Shown: one piece after another, positions 16,506-24,252 of the stretch
Layout: each line of letters opens with the position of its first letter
How positions within the stretch are numbered: the first letter of the stretch is position 1
Assembly (NCBI GenBank): GCA_002311385.1
Contig: DCAE01000012.1
Span: 50,274 to 94,319 of the forward strand
Length of the DNA: 44,046 nucleotides
Direction of reading: 5' to 3'
DNA from: Dehalococcoidia bacterium UBA1141
Lineage (GTDB): Bacteria > Chloroflexota > Dehalococcoidia > Lucifugimonadales > UBA3495
Translations under genes and position numbers: made by a program
The notes under the pieces: model-generated
What the model was told of the DNA's origin: nothing
Databases searched by the model: none
The model's input: only the letters and a program-made list of their open reading frames with translations

Positions 16506-17762
16506 TTATATAACGCCCATGTCTTGGAGCCTAGTCACTTCCTGCGGGTCCAAGCCCAACAATCCGTTATAAATGGTCTCGTTATCGTGGCCCAATGGCA
16601 CAGACCCCCGCCAAATCTCTCCTGGGGTTTTGGAGAACTTGGGAGTGATTCCGTTCCCTTTAACTTTTCGTCCCAGGTTCACGTCGTCCCATTCGATATG
16701 GACGTTTCGCGCCTTGTAATGAGGGTCTTCGGCAACGTCTTTTGGCGTCATGATGCGGCAAGAGGCCACCTGCGCAGCGTTCATAATCTCAACCACCTGA
16801 GTCACTGTGTGCTCTTCCACCCAACCCCGCAAGATGGCGTCAAATTCTACGCCCTCTACCGAATCCACATCGGTCCGTGCGTTGGCCCATTCCGTGGTAT
16901 CTAGGCCCAAAACTCCACATACCCGGTCGAAAACGGTACCTACCGCCGCCACGATGACCCAACCATCGCTAGCTTGAAACACGTCGTAGGGTTGGAACAA
17001 TCCGGCCTTGTTGCCCGAGCGCCCCCTTTCCAAGCCCAACTCATAATAGGCCACCGTTGTCCCGGCCAGGATGTGGTGAACCGCCTCGAATTGGGAAAGG
17101 TCGATTACCTGTCCTTCCCCGGTGCGTTGGGCGTTTATGTACCCGGCCAAAGATGACCAAAGGCAGAAAAGGGAGGTAATTCGGTCACCGATCCAAGGCG
17201 CTGCCCGCACTGGGGGTTCCGGTTCTTCAAAGCCGGTCAGGTGCATCATGCCGCCAAATGCTTGGCCGATAAAATCGTAGGACGCCCGGCGCAAATAATC
17301 GGGGTCCCCATCTTGGCCGTAGCCGGATACGTGAGAAATGACCAACTTTGGGTTGGCCTTGAACACTGTTTCATCATCCAGTCCCCAACCAGCGTAAGCT
17401 CCCGGTATGGATGCTTCCATCCAAATGTCGGCATCAGCCACCAAGCGGAGAAACAGTTCTTTACCTTCCAGCTTGCTCAGGTCCAAAGTGATGTGATGAG
17501 TGTTGCGCCGGTCTTGGACCCACCCAGCGGCTACGCTCCCATTGCTGCCACCATCCGTGCCGGGGTCTTTGGCGATGGGAAATTCCAGGTCTCGCCAGAT
17601 GTCCCCAACACCCGGCCTTTCTATCTGAATCACTTCCGCGCCCATTTCGGCAGCCATGGCCGCTGCGAAAGGTTGGGCGATGATTGTTCCGCTGGATATA
17701 ATCCGCACCCCTTGCAGAGGTCCGAATTGTTTGGACTGGAATGCGGCTCTCTCCGAAGCCAT
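16506..17762 (-). CDS. Class III CoA-transferase (CaiB/BaiF family)
   Basis: A 418-residue formyl-CoA-transferase-type enzyme, AGGAGG before the ATG. It has the N-terminal block VRIISSGTIIAQPFAAAMAAEMGAEV in which the CoA site starts, ERPGVGD, NTHHITLDL, and D193 in PWIGDRITSLF at the place of the catalytic Asp that forms the acyl anhydride. It ends with the usual LLGLDPQEV. It moves CoA from a donor thioester to an organic acid. Its start faces that of the unrelated class I-type CoA-transferase at 18070 across a 307-bp gap. The acid it activates is unknown. Confidence 0.9.
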   Translation of the reverse strand: MASERAAFQSKQFGPLQGVRIISSGTIIAQPFAAAMAAEMGAEVIQIERPGVGDIWRDLEFPIAKDPGTDGGSNGSVAAGWVQDRRNTHHITLDLSKLEGKELFLRLVADADIWMEASIPGAYAGWGLDDETVFKANPKLVISHVSGYGQDGDPDYLRRASYDFIGQAFGGMMHLTGFEEPEPPVRAAPWIGDRITSLFCLWSSLAGYINAQRTGEGQVIDLSQFEAVHHILAGTTVAYYELGLERGRSGNKAGLFQPYDVFQASDGWVIVAAVGTVFDRVCGVLGLDTTEWANARTDVDSVEGVEFDAILRGWVEEHTVTQVVEIMNAAQVASCRIMTPKDVAEDPHYKARNVHIEWDDVNLGRKVKGNGITPKFSKTPGEIWRGSVPLGHDNETIYNGLLGLDPQEVTRLQDMGVI

Positions 17763-18069
17763 AGATATCCTCCTGAAAAACTTTAAGAAGTTGGTTTCTT
17801 AAGCGATGGGCGGCAAGTTGCATAAGTATAGATGCTGACTCGGCGAAAATAAAACAGGATCCGGGTCATATACAGCGACTATGTGATATTCCGCTCGCCC
17901 GATGCAAAGAAGCTCAATTCGCTCGCATTTTCGAGAAGTGATGATAGTTGCCAATACGGTAGGTTAATCACATCGAAAAAGGCGTATTTATTGCGTTATC
18001 AGGAGTATTTTTTAAACTATGAAAAGTATTATAGAATACCGGGACGAATCGGCCCGCAAGGAGTCTTAA
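17763..18069. other. Divergent intergenic region between two CoA-transferase genes
   Basis: This gap holds both ribosome binding sites (AGGAGG for the - strand gene and AAGGAG for the + strand gene) and an AT-rich stretch around 17990-18045. The segment AGTATTATAGAATACC (about 18024-18039) contains a TATTATAG that could be a -10 region for the + strand gene, but no convincing -35 is seen. I see no gene here. Confidence 0.4.
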
Positions 18070-19386
18070 ATGGATTGGCGTCAGATGGTGGGCGACAAAC
18101 TCATGAGCCCTCAGGATGCGGTCAAAGAAGTCAAATCCGGCGATAAAGTGTCGGTGGGGTTTGTAAACGTCACGCCCTTTACGCTATGTCAGGCATTGTA
18201 TGACAGAGGCAGCCAACTGGAAAACGTCCGCATTGACCATCCGGCTCCTTTATTTCCGTGGATCAAACCCGGCGAAGAGGGCCCGTTTGACCTCTGGGAC
18301 CTTTACGCCACGGTCATGGACAGGGAGATGGTCAATTCCGGACAGGTGAACTACCTGCCCACGGCACGCTGGCGCAAGGGAGCCATTCCAGACGGCTTCC
18401 TCCAAGACCCGGACGTTTATATGCTTCCGGTATCGCCTCCTGACCGTCACGGATTTTGCAGCTTTGGTCCGGGCGTATTCTTCTCGCCAACCTATTGCAA
18501 GCGCTCGAAGACCGTCATTGCCGAGGTGCATGAGAATTTCATCCGCACCGGTGGCGAGAATTACGTCCACATCTCCCAAATTGATCGTATGTGCGAGGCC
18601 GTTCAAGCTACCGGCACTTTCCCTGTTCAACCAAACACCGAAGAAGAGAACCTGGTGACCGAGGTTATTGGGACCTTGGTGGCCACCGAGTTAGTCAACG
18701 ACGGAGACACTCTTCAGTTGGGCATAGGCACCGTCGCCTCCGCAATGGGCGCATTCTTGGGGGACAAGGCGGACTTGGGCCTGCACACGGAGATTATCAC
18801 CGGAGGCATCGCCGATCTGGTCGAGCAGGGGGTGTTCACCGGCAAGTATAAAACCTTACATCCTGGCAAGGTCGTCGCCAGCGCCGCTCTGATCCCCATA
18901 GAGGAATGGCCGCTAATCGACGGCAACCCGTCTTACGAATTTTATGAATTCGGCTACATAGACGACGTTCGCACGTTGGTTCAGAACGACAACTTGGTTG
19001 CCATCAACAACGCCCTGATGGTGGACCTGACGGGACAGGTGGCTTCCGAAACCATTGGCCCACTGGTTTGGACCGGCGTGGGCGGGCAAACTGCGTTTGC
19101 CATCGCCGCCAACTACTCAGATGGTGGCCGCTCGGTGACGGTCTTGCCTTCCAGCCACATGATAAACGGCGAACGGGTCTCCAGGATTGTGCCGGCTCTG
19201 CCGGAAGCAGCCGTGGTGACCGTTCCCCGAACCTTGGTGGACTACGTGGTGACCGAAAACGGCATCGCAACCCTTAGAGGAAAAACCACCAAACAGCGCA
19301 TGGGCGAGTTGATAGCCGTGGCCCACCCGGACCTTCAATCGGAACTGCGCAGGGAAGCCAGAAACCTCTACGGTTTCGATGCCTAG
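18070..19386 (+). CDS. Acetyl-CoA hydrolase/CoA-transferase family protein
   Basis: A 438-residue enzyme of the 4-hydroxybutyrate/butyryl-CoA:acetate CoA-transferase and acetyl-CoA hydrolase family. AAGGAG stands before the ATG. Motifs are VSPPDRHGFCSFG, LQLGIGTVASA, LGLHTEIITGG with catalytic E241, the C-terminal GVGGQTAFAIAA and VVTENGIATLRGKT. The catalytic Glu forms a glutamyl-CoA intermediate. It is divergent from the class III enzyme at 16506, so two mechanistically unrelated CoA-transferases sit side by side. The carboxylate partner cannot be told from the sequence. Confidence 0.9.
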   Translation: MDWRQMVGDKLMSPQDAVKEVKSGDKVSVGFVNVTPFTLCQALYDRGSQLENVRIDHPAPLFPWIKPGEEGPFDLWDLYATVMDREMVNSGQVNYLPTARWRKGAIPDGFLQDPDVYMLPVSPPDRHGFCSFGPGVFFSPTYCKRSKTVIAEVHENFIRTGGENYVHISQIDRMCEAVQATGTFPVQPNTEEENLVTEVIGTLVATELVNDGDTLQLGIGTVASAMGAFLGDKADLGLHTEIITGGIADLVEQGVFTGKYKTLHPGKVVASAALIPIEEWPLIDGNPSYEFYEFGYIDDVRTLVQNDNLVAINNALMVDLTGQVASETIGPLVWTGVGGQTAFAIAANYSDGGRSVTVLPSSHMINGERVSRIVPALPEAAVVTVPRTLVDYVVTENGIATLRGKTTKQRMGELIAVAHPDLQSELRREARNLYGFDA

Positions 19387-19421
19387 GCCATTTTGGCCAA
19401 CAAAATTCTTTCCCGGTTTCA

Positions 19422-19478
19422 GGTCTACTAGGAACATCCAGGTCAACTAGTGACAATCGGGTCTACTAGGAACAATCA
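19422..19478. repeat. Three tandem 19-bp repeats
   Basis: Three copies of a 19-mer of the form GGTCTACTAGGAACAATCA lie head to tail at 19422-19440, 19441-19459 and 19460-19478; the middle copy has a few changes. They directly follow the CoA-transferase gene and run into a terminator stem. Confidence 0.75.
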
Positions 19479-19509
19479 GGGGCGCCCCGATTAATTTGGG
19501 ACGCCCCTG
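19477..19509. terminator. Terminator between CoA-transferase and glnK
   Basis: An 8-bp stem CAGGGGCG/CGCCCCTG lies between genes that converge (18070-19386 + and 19570-19911 -). The + strand continues with AAAATTGG, not a T-run, so efficiency is uncertain. Confidence 0.6.
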
Positions 19510-19569
19510 AAAATTGGTTGGTTCATAAAACGGCTAACGTTTTTTGCCTAGGGCAGTCGGTGCCCAAAA

Positions 19570-19911
19570 CTACAGCGAGTCTTCGCCTTTTTCTACGGTA
19601 CGGACGCGAATCACCTGTTCTATGTTGCTGATGAAGATTTTTCCGTCTCCAATCTCTCCGGTGCGGGCAGCCTATATGATGATGTCGCAGACTTTTTCCA
19701 CGTTCTCATCTCTGAGCACCAGTTCCATCTTGGCTTTGGGAAGCATGTCTATCGTTAGGGACCCACCGCCTCTGCCTTGGTGGACGATTCCCTTTTGGGC
19801 ACCCCGGCCGGTGACCGAAACAGTGTTCAACCCAACGAAACCGGCGTCAGCCAGAGCGTCTTTAACCGCAATTACTCTTTCAGGGCGAATTATCGCCTCC
19901 ACTTTTTCCAT
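19570..19911 (-). pseudogene. glnK: P-II nitrogen regulator with internal amber codon
   Basis: A P-II signalling protein gene with a perfect GGAGGTGA ribosome binding site. The frame reads MEKVEAIIRPE, TGRGAQKGIV, MLPKAKMEL and VCDIII, then a TAG (19672-19674), then continues in the same frame with AARTGEIGDGKIFISNIEQV and VIRVRT to the true stop at 19570. Family members have Gln (CAG) at the TAG site, so one C-to-T change explains it. The whole would be 113 residues, the usual size. The residue at the uridylylation position (Tyr51 in enteric P-II) is not a Tyr; the T-loop reads HQGRGGGSLTID. P-II trimers bind ATP, ADP and 2-oxoglutarate and gate Amt channels. It is downstream of amt, its classic partner. 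Either the gene is inactive, the TAG is read through, or the base is an error. Confidence 0.85.
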
Positions 19912-20012
19912 CGGTTCACCTCCTTGATTGGTGGCTTAGCTCCAGAGTTTTATCAACGCGCGAATTCTAGTCCTCCATTCACCGAACGGAAATCAGTTTT
20001 ATGTGGGCCGGA

Positions 20013-21227
20013 TTAGAGTCTATAAGCTGGCTCACCGTGCTCACTAATGTCCAACCCTGCTTCCTCGGCGTCGTCCGATGTTCTCAAACCGATTGTGAAC
20101 TTGATTGCGACCAGAATCACTGCGGTGACTCCGAAAGACCAGGCCCAAGTAGCGCCGATGGCTATCAGTTGGTACAAAATCTGCTCGCCTCGGGAAACCC
20201 CGTCGGCCAGACCGGAGAAGCCTATGCCAACAAACAGGCCTGTGGCCAAAGCACCCCATGTACCGCCTATGCCGTGGACGCCCCATACCGATAACGCATC
20301 GTCCACTTTCAATTTTACCAGCAATAGAATGGCACCGTAGCAAAACACTCCAGCTAGCACACCAATCACTATGGAAGGCATGGGCCCGACGAATCCCGCT
20401 GCTGGCGTTATTGCCACCAACCCGGCCACTGCTCCCGATGCTGCGCCAACCACACTGGGCTTCTTGCCAAATATCCAGGACATGGCTACCCAGCCCAAGA
20501 TTCCGGCTGCGGCCGCGGTGTTGGTGACTACGAAGGCGTTGACCGCATCACCACCTGCAGTTAGAGCGCTGCCTGCGTTGAAGCCAAACCACCCGAACCA
20601 CAGCAATCCTGCTCCCAGGACAATCAAGGGTATGTTGTGAGGCTCCATTGACTGTCGCCCCAGTCCTAGTCGGGGGCCGATGATTATGGCTGCGGCCAAG
20701 GCTGCGATACCGGAGTTTATGTGAACCACCGTGCCACCGGCGAAGTCCAATGCTCCCAAGTCCAGCAACCAACCGCCCTCGGCCCAGACCCAGTGGGCTA
20801 CGGGGGTGTAAACGATGGTGACCCACAGGACTGTGAATATAGCGAATGCGCTAAACTTCATCCGCTCGGCGAAGGCTCCCGTAATCAGCGCCGGGGTGAT
20901 GATGGCGAACATGCCTTGGAATATCATGAAAGTCTGATGGGTGATGGTGTCGTCGGGTTTGGCGCCCTCAGAGGCGCTGACGCCGTTAAGGCCGAAGAAC
21001 TCGAAGTTCCCAATGAACCCGCCGATGTCCGTGCCGAAGGCCAATGTATAGCCCCAAAGGACCCAGACTACTCCCACAATTCCGATTGTGGCGAAGCTGT
21101 ACATGATGGTCGACCCGGCATTCTTCCCTCGGGCCAGACCACCGTAAAAAAGTGCCAGCCCCGGAGTCATTAGCAGAACTAATGCCGACGCCAGCAACAT
21201 GAAAGCTGTATCCCCAGTATCAATCAT
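20013..21227 (-). CDS. amt: Ammonium transporter (Amt/MEP/Rh family)
   Basis: A 404-residue, eleven-helix ammonium channel. The start MIDTGDTAFMLLASALVLLMTPGLALFYGGL leads straight into helix 1, so no cleaved signal peptide is seen. The pore-lining His pair is present in PVAHWVWAEGGW and GVHGIGGTWGA, and the family sequence FAERMKFSAF is clear. The C-terminal tail LDISEHGEPAYRL is the region contacted by P-II. It is followed by glnK after 101 bp on the same strand, the usual amt-glnK pair. A 27-residue membrane peptide and a GlnR-like repeat array lie upstream, so the three genes probably share one promoter. Confidence 0.95.
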   Translation of the reverse strand: MIDTGDTAFMLLASALVLLMTPGLALFYGGLARGKNAGSTIMYSFATIGIVGVVWVLWGYTLAFGTDIGGFIGNFEFFGLNGVSASEGAKPDDTITHQTFMIFQGMFAIITPALITGAFAERMKFSAFAIFTVLWVTIVYTPVAHWVWAEGGWLLDLGALDFAGGTVVHINSGIAALAAAIIIGPRLGLGRQSMEPHNIPLIVLGAGLLWFGWFGFNAGSALTAGGDAVNAFVVTNTAAAAGILGWVAMSWIFGKKPSVVGAASGAVAGLVAITPAAGFVGPMPSIVIGVLAGVFCYGAILLLVKLKVDDALSVWGVHGIGGTWGALATGLFVGIGFSGLADGVSRGEQILYQLIAIGATWAWSFGVTAVILVAIKFTIGLRTSDDAEEAGLDISEHGEPAYRL

Positions 21228-21469
21228 CAGAAAAGCCCCCCGTTTTTTCTCAAATTAATTTTCCCTGGATTTTTTTGGTGTTCGGATTTATTTGGTTTTC
21301 GGTTGTATTTGATTATCCCTGGACCAGCGGCCCTTGGCGCACCAGCGCCGCCACTAGAAGATATTAGGTTTGGCTCGTCCGGGTTTAAATCATCAACGAA
21401 AACAGTCCATGCCATCAGAGTTGATAAGCATATACCGATAAAAAATCTATGATATTGAAACTGTTATAC

Positions 21470-21553
21470 CTACTTGCGAAGGAACTTCCTCGGCAACACC
21501 ACCCATAATCCAAACAATCCTACGAAAGCGGCGCCTGCGATGATGATTTCCAT
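21470..21553 (-). CDS. Small single-span membrane peptide, 27 residues
   Basis: A short frame with a strong GGAGGGTGG ribosome binding site (21556-21564) close to its ATG. The product begins MEIIIAGAAFVGLFGLW, a single hydrophobic helix, and ends in a basic tail PRKFLRK, the topology of a bitopic small protein with the tail in the cytosol. It lies between the two amt genes and downstream of a 4-unit 11-bp repeat array, on the same strand as both. Position suggests a small partner of Amt or of the amt-glnK operon. It could be a chance frame, but start signals and membrane topology are unusually good for 84 bases. Confidence 0.55.
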   Translation of the reverse strand: MEIIIAGAAFVGLFGLWVVLPRKFLRK

Positions 21554-21599
21554 TTCCACCCTCCAGTTGTGTTCCTTGTGACTACTTTCACATATATGT

Positions 21600-21637
21600 G
21601 TTACATGGAGTTTTCGAAATTGTTAAATCTTTGTTAC
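21600..21637 (-). promoter_or_regulatory. GlnR-like operator, four 11-bp units
   Basis: Read on the - strand, four pentamers are spaced by exactly six bases: GTAAC, TTAAC, GAAAA, GTAAC. The actinobacterial GlnR consensus is GTnAC-n6-GAAAC repeated with the same 11-bp period. The site is 46 bp before the small peptide gene and so would control it, amt and glnK. The neighbouring palindrome CACATATATGTG (21589-21600) may overlap the promoter. Confidence 0.6.
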
Positions 21638-21743
21638 ATTTTTCAATTTCCGGGTTTCCGGTTTCAATTCACGGGTTCCCGTTTGCGAAAATACGGACGG
21701 CCACCCGCGGGGGGCGAGCGGCCATCTGTAACTTGGAGCATTA

Positions 21744-21781
21744 CTAAGCTAAGCCATGATTAACTCAAAGGCTCAGCTTAG
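21744..21781 (-). terminator. Possible terminator hairpin at end of upstream amt
   Basis: A 12-bp stem with one mismatch (CTAAGCTAAGCC and GGCTCAGCTTAG) overlaps the stop codon of the amt gene at 21778. There is no T-run, so this is only a possible terminator. Further GC-rich inverted repeats lie at about 21655-21720. Confidence 0.35.
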
Positions 21782-23121
21782 TCGTCGGCTCCACTGGGCT
21801 CAGGCAAATTGATTTCACCGTAGGCCGGTATATTGTGCTCGGACAGGTCCAATCCTTCCAATTCTTCTTCCCTGCTTGCCCGCACACCCATGGTGAACTT
21901 GAGTGTAAGGAACAAAGCAAAGCCGGTAACCAATGCCCATGCCAAGACCACGGCCACGCTAATCAACTGGGAGAGTATCTGTAGCCCTTCTCCCACTACC
22001 AGCCCTTCCACGCCTCCATTGCCGTTGGCAAATATTCCCACGGCCAGTAAGCCCCAGAGGCCAGTGGTGCCGTGCACCGAGATGGCGCTCACTGGGTCAT
22101 CTATCTTTAGCACACGGTCCACGAATACGACCGATGCCATCATGATTGGCGCAGCTATAGCTCCTATCGCCACGGCGGACCAAGGCTCTACGAAGGCCGC
22201 CCCTGCGGTGATTCCCACCAGACCGGCCAGTGCGCCGTTACATGCCATGAGGATGTCCATCCTACCGGTGCGCATCATCTGGATGTACAGAGCCACTACT
22301 GAGCCGGTGGCTCCGGCCATCAAGGTATTGATGGCATTTAGCCCGATCGAGTCCCCGGTGTTGATGTTGAAACCAAACCATCCGAAGAACAGGATGAACG
22401 TCCCAATCACAACGTAGGGCACGTTGTGGCCCGACAGTATGTTTGAAGACCCGTCAGCGTTGTACTTGCCGATGCGCGGCCCAACCACTGCGGCTCCGGC
22501 CAAGGCGATGAAACCGCCCACCGCATGCACCACGCCGGAACCCGCATAATCCGCCGCCGCCGGCAGGTCGATTTTGTCCAATGCGCCCAACCATCCGCCT
22601 CCCCAGACCCAGTGCCCGTAGAGGGGGTAGATGATTGCTCCGATGATGAAGCTATACGCCAAGTAAGACTGGGTTTTTGTCCGTTCCGCCACCGCTCCGG
22701 CAACTATCGTTGCGGCGGTACCGGCAAATACCATCTGGAACACGAAGTCAACGTAGGTCTGACCGCCGCCATCATCAGTTAAGAAGAAGTTGGTATGGCC
22801 AGCGACTCCCAAGGCTGAAGTTCCCCACATCAAGGCGAACCCAAAGGCCCAGAATGACAGGGAAGCGATGGCAAAATCCATGAAGCTCTTGGTCATATAG
22901 TTGGTGGTATTTTTCGCCCGTATCAAACCGGCACCAAGAAAGGCGAACCCGGCCTGCATGAAAAATACCAAGAATGCGCCAAGCATCCAGATGAGGTTGG
23001 TGCTTTGGTCCAGATTGACCGCATCCGCAGTGATATCTTGGGCAAAGGCCACGTTGTAGCCAGCCAAGACTCCCGCCGCCACCAACGCAGCAAAGATGAT
23101 GGTCAAAGTTCTTCGAGACAT
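21778..23121 (-). CDS. amt: Ammonium transporter (Amt/MEP/Rh family), second paralogue
   Basis: A 447-residue ammonium channel with GGAGG ahead of the ATG. It starts with a signal peptide (SRRTLTIIFAALVAAGVLAG to a likely cleavage after VAFA), then DQSTNLIWMLGAF. Pore His residues are in YGHWVWGGGW and SVHGTTGLWG; VAERTKTQSY follows helix 3. The tail reads LDLSEHNIPAYGE. It differs strongly from the neighbour at 20013 (signal peptide, DDGGGQTY loop, different tail), so this is an old paralogue pair and not a recent duplication. It has its own six-unit operator array upstream. Two Amt types together may differ in affinity or in P-II control. Confidence 0.95.
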   Translation of the reverse strand: MSRRTLTIIFAALVAAGVLAGYNVAFAQDITADAVNLDQSTNLIWMLGAFLVFFMQAGFAFLGAGLIRAKNTTNYMTKSFMDFAIASLSFWAFGFALMWGTSALGVAGHTNFFLTDDGGGQTYVDFVFQMVFAGTAATIVAGAVAERTKTQSYLAYSFIIGAIIYPLYGHWVWGGGWLGALDKIDLPAAADYAGSGVVHAVGGFIALAGAAVVGPRIGKYNADGSSNILSGHNVPYVVIGTFILFFGWFGFNINTGDSIGLNAINTLMAGATGSVVALYIQMMRTGRMDILMACNGALAGLVGITAGAAFVEPWSAVAIGAIAAPIMMASVVFVDRVLKIDDPVSAISVHGTTGLWGLLAVGIFANGNGGVEGLVVGEGLQILSQLISVAVVLAWALVTGFALFLTLKFTMGVRASREEELEGLDLSEHNIPAYGEINLPEPSGADD

Positions 23122-23188
23122 GAAACTACCTCCGAGGAGTTTTCGAATTGGTTGACAGGACTAATTACGGATAGTTTAAGAGGGGCTT

Positions 23189-23248
23189 ATTACGGAGGTG
23201 TTGCCATGTTGTAACGGCGGTGTTGCTAATTTGTAAACAAGTTGTTAC
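23189..23248 (-). promoter_or_regulatory. GlnR-like operator, six 11-bp units upstream of amt
   Basis: On the - strand six pentamers are separated by exactly six bases each: GTAAC, TTTAC, GCAAC, GTTAC, GCAAC, GTAAT. GTnAC- and GnAAC-type units alternate, as in GlnR boxes of Actinobacteria. The array ends 67 bp before the amt start, a normal place for an OmpR/GlnR-type activator. The same 11-bp architecture recurs before the amt-glnK unit at 21600-21637, so a shared nitrogen regulator is inferred. No regulator gene lies in the window. Confidence 0.7.
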
Positions 23249-23284
23249 GCGGTTAGAGCTGCCAATCGAACCCTATTAATTAAA

Positions 23285-23336
23285 CAAGTGCGTTAAAAAA
23301 GTTCGCTAAGCAAGCCCGCTAAACAAGTCCGCATCA
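23285..23336. repeat. Four degenerate 13-bp tandem repeats
   Basis: Units of the form CAAGTCCGCTAAA follow each other at 23285-23297, 23298-23310, 23311-23323 and 23324-23336. They lie in the 350-bp gap between amt (-) and the maleate-isomerase-like gene (+), beside the operator array. Apart from these repeats and the operator I see nothing else in that gap. Confidence 0.6.
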
Positions 23337-23471
23337 GTTAGCCAGTTGAGTTAGCGGGCGAAGGCTGATATTGTTAACCCGAAATCTGGACCTGTCTGGG
23401 CTGCCCGTTAATTTGGGCTCGGATAAAAGAAGCCCTGCTTCAGTAACGGAATGGCTACATAAGGAGACAGC

Positions 23472-24212
23472 ATGACGAATAGAATTCGAATCGGAGTGAT
23501 GGTCCCCTCGACAAACACCACCTGTGAAGCGGATTTCCAATTGGTGGCCTCCAAGAACGTCAGCATCCACGGCTCCCGATTATGGCTGACCAACGATTCC
23601 GGCGGGGATACGGATTTCGACCGGATGAACAGCGAGATCGAATCGGCGGCTCAGTATCTTGCGACCGCCAACGTTGACGCAATCTCTTACGGTTGCACCA
23701 CCGGCAGCTTCTATAAAGGGCCGGGTTGGGACGAAGAAATGATGAAGATGATTGAAAAAGCGTCTGGCGTTCCCGCCGCTGCCACCAGCCCGTCGGTGGT
23801 CCAAGCCCTGCGCTTCTTTGGCGCCAAGAGAATCTCCGTGGCAACGCCCTATCCTGACTACAACAACCAGAAACTACTGTCGTATCTGGAAGCCATGGGC
23901 TTTGAGGTGCTGAACTTGGAAGGAGAACCGGTGGCCGCCGCATCGGGCAACCAAGGCATCAACAACCAAGACCCAGAAAGTGTGGTCGAGTTCGCCGCAA
24001 AGATATGTCGCGACGATGCCGACGCTCTGCTCTGCTCCTGCACCGCTTGGCGCTCGTTGGAAGCCATTGACCAACTTGAACAACTGACCGGCAAACCAGT
24101 GGTTTCTTCCAATCAGGCAAGCATCTGGGCCACATACAAGAACCTAAATATTACAGAAACCGTCACGGGCTTCGGCAGCTTGCTAGAAAGCTTATCCACC
24201 GTGACAGCCTAG
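23472..24212 (+). CDS. Maleate isomerase/Asp-Glu racemase-like protein
   Basis: A 246-residue Asp/Glu racemase-superfamily protein; AAGGAG precedes the ATG. It starts RIRIGVMVPSTNTTCE, the hallmark of the maleate cis-trans isomerase and arylmalonate decarboxylase branch. The two catalytic Cys positions are C75 in SYGCTTGS and C188/C190 in LLCSCTAWR. Maleate isomerases turn maleate into fumarate at the end of nicotinate-type ring degradation; other members racemise or decarboxylate acids. A VOC protein and a GMC oxidoreductase follow on the same strand, in a tight arrangement that suggests one operon. The substrate is not certain. Confidence 0.87.
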   Translation: MTNRIRIGVMVPSTNTTCEADFQLVASKNVSIHGSRLWLTNDSGGDTDFDRMNSEIESAAQYLATANVDAISYGCTTGSFYKGPGWDEEMMKMIEKASGVPAAATSPSVVQALRFFGAKRISVATPYPDYNNQKLLSYLEAMGFEVLNLEGEPVAAASGNQGINNQDPESVVEFAAKICRDDADALLCSCTAWRSLEAIDQLEQLTGKPVVSSNQASIWATYKNLNITETVTGFGSLLESLSTVTA

Positions 24213-24252
24213 CCTTGGCGCCGTTTATAATTCCTCCCTACGGCCCAAAACA

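Noticed and set aside
17241..17786. 181-residue frame on the + strand
   Set aside because: Antisense to the CaiB/BaiF-type gene and running over its start region.
17883..18146. 87-residue frame upstream of the CoA-transferase gene
   Set aside because: Overlaps the real gene start in another frame, has no ribosome binding site and no known pattern.
19422..19478. CRISPR array
   Set aside because: The 19-bp repeats are directly adjacent without spacers and no cas gene is present.
21227..21415. 62-residue - strand frame before amt
   Set aside because: Covers the amt leader, has no ribosome binding site and ends at the amt start; the 27-residue frame upstream is better supported.
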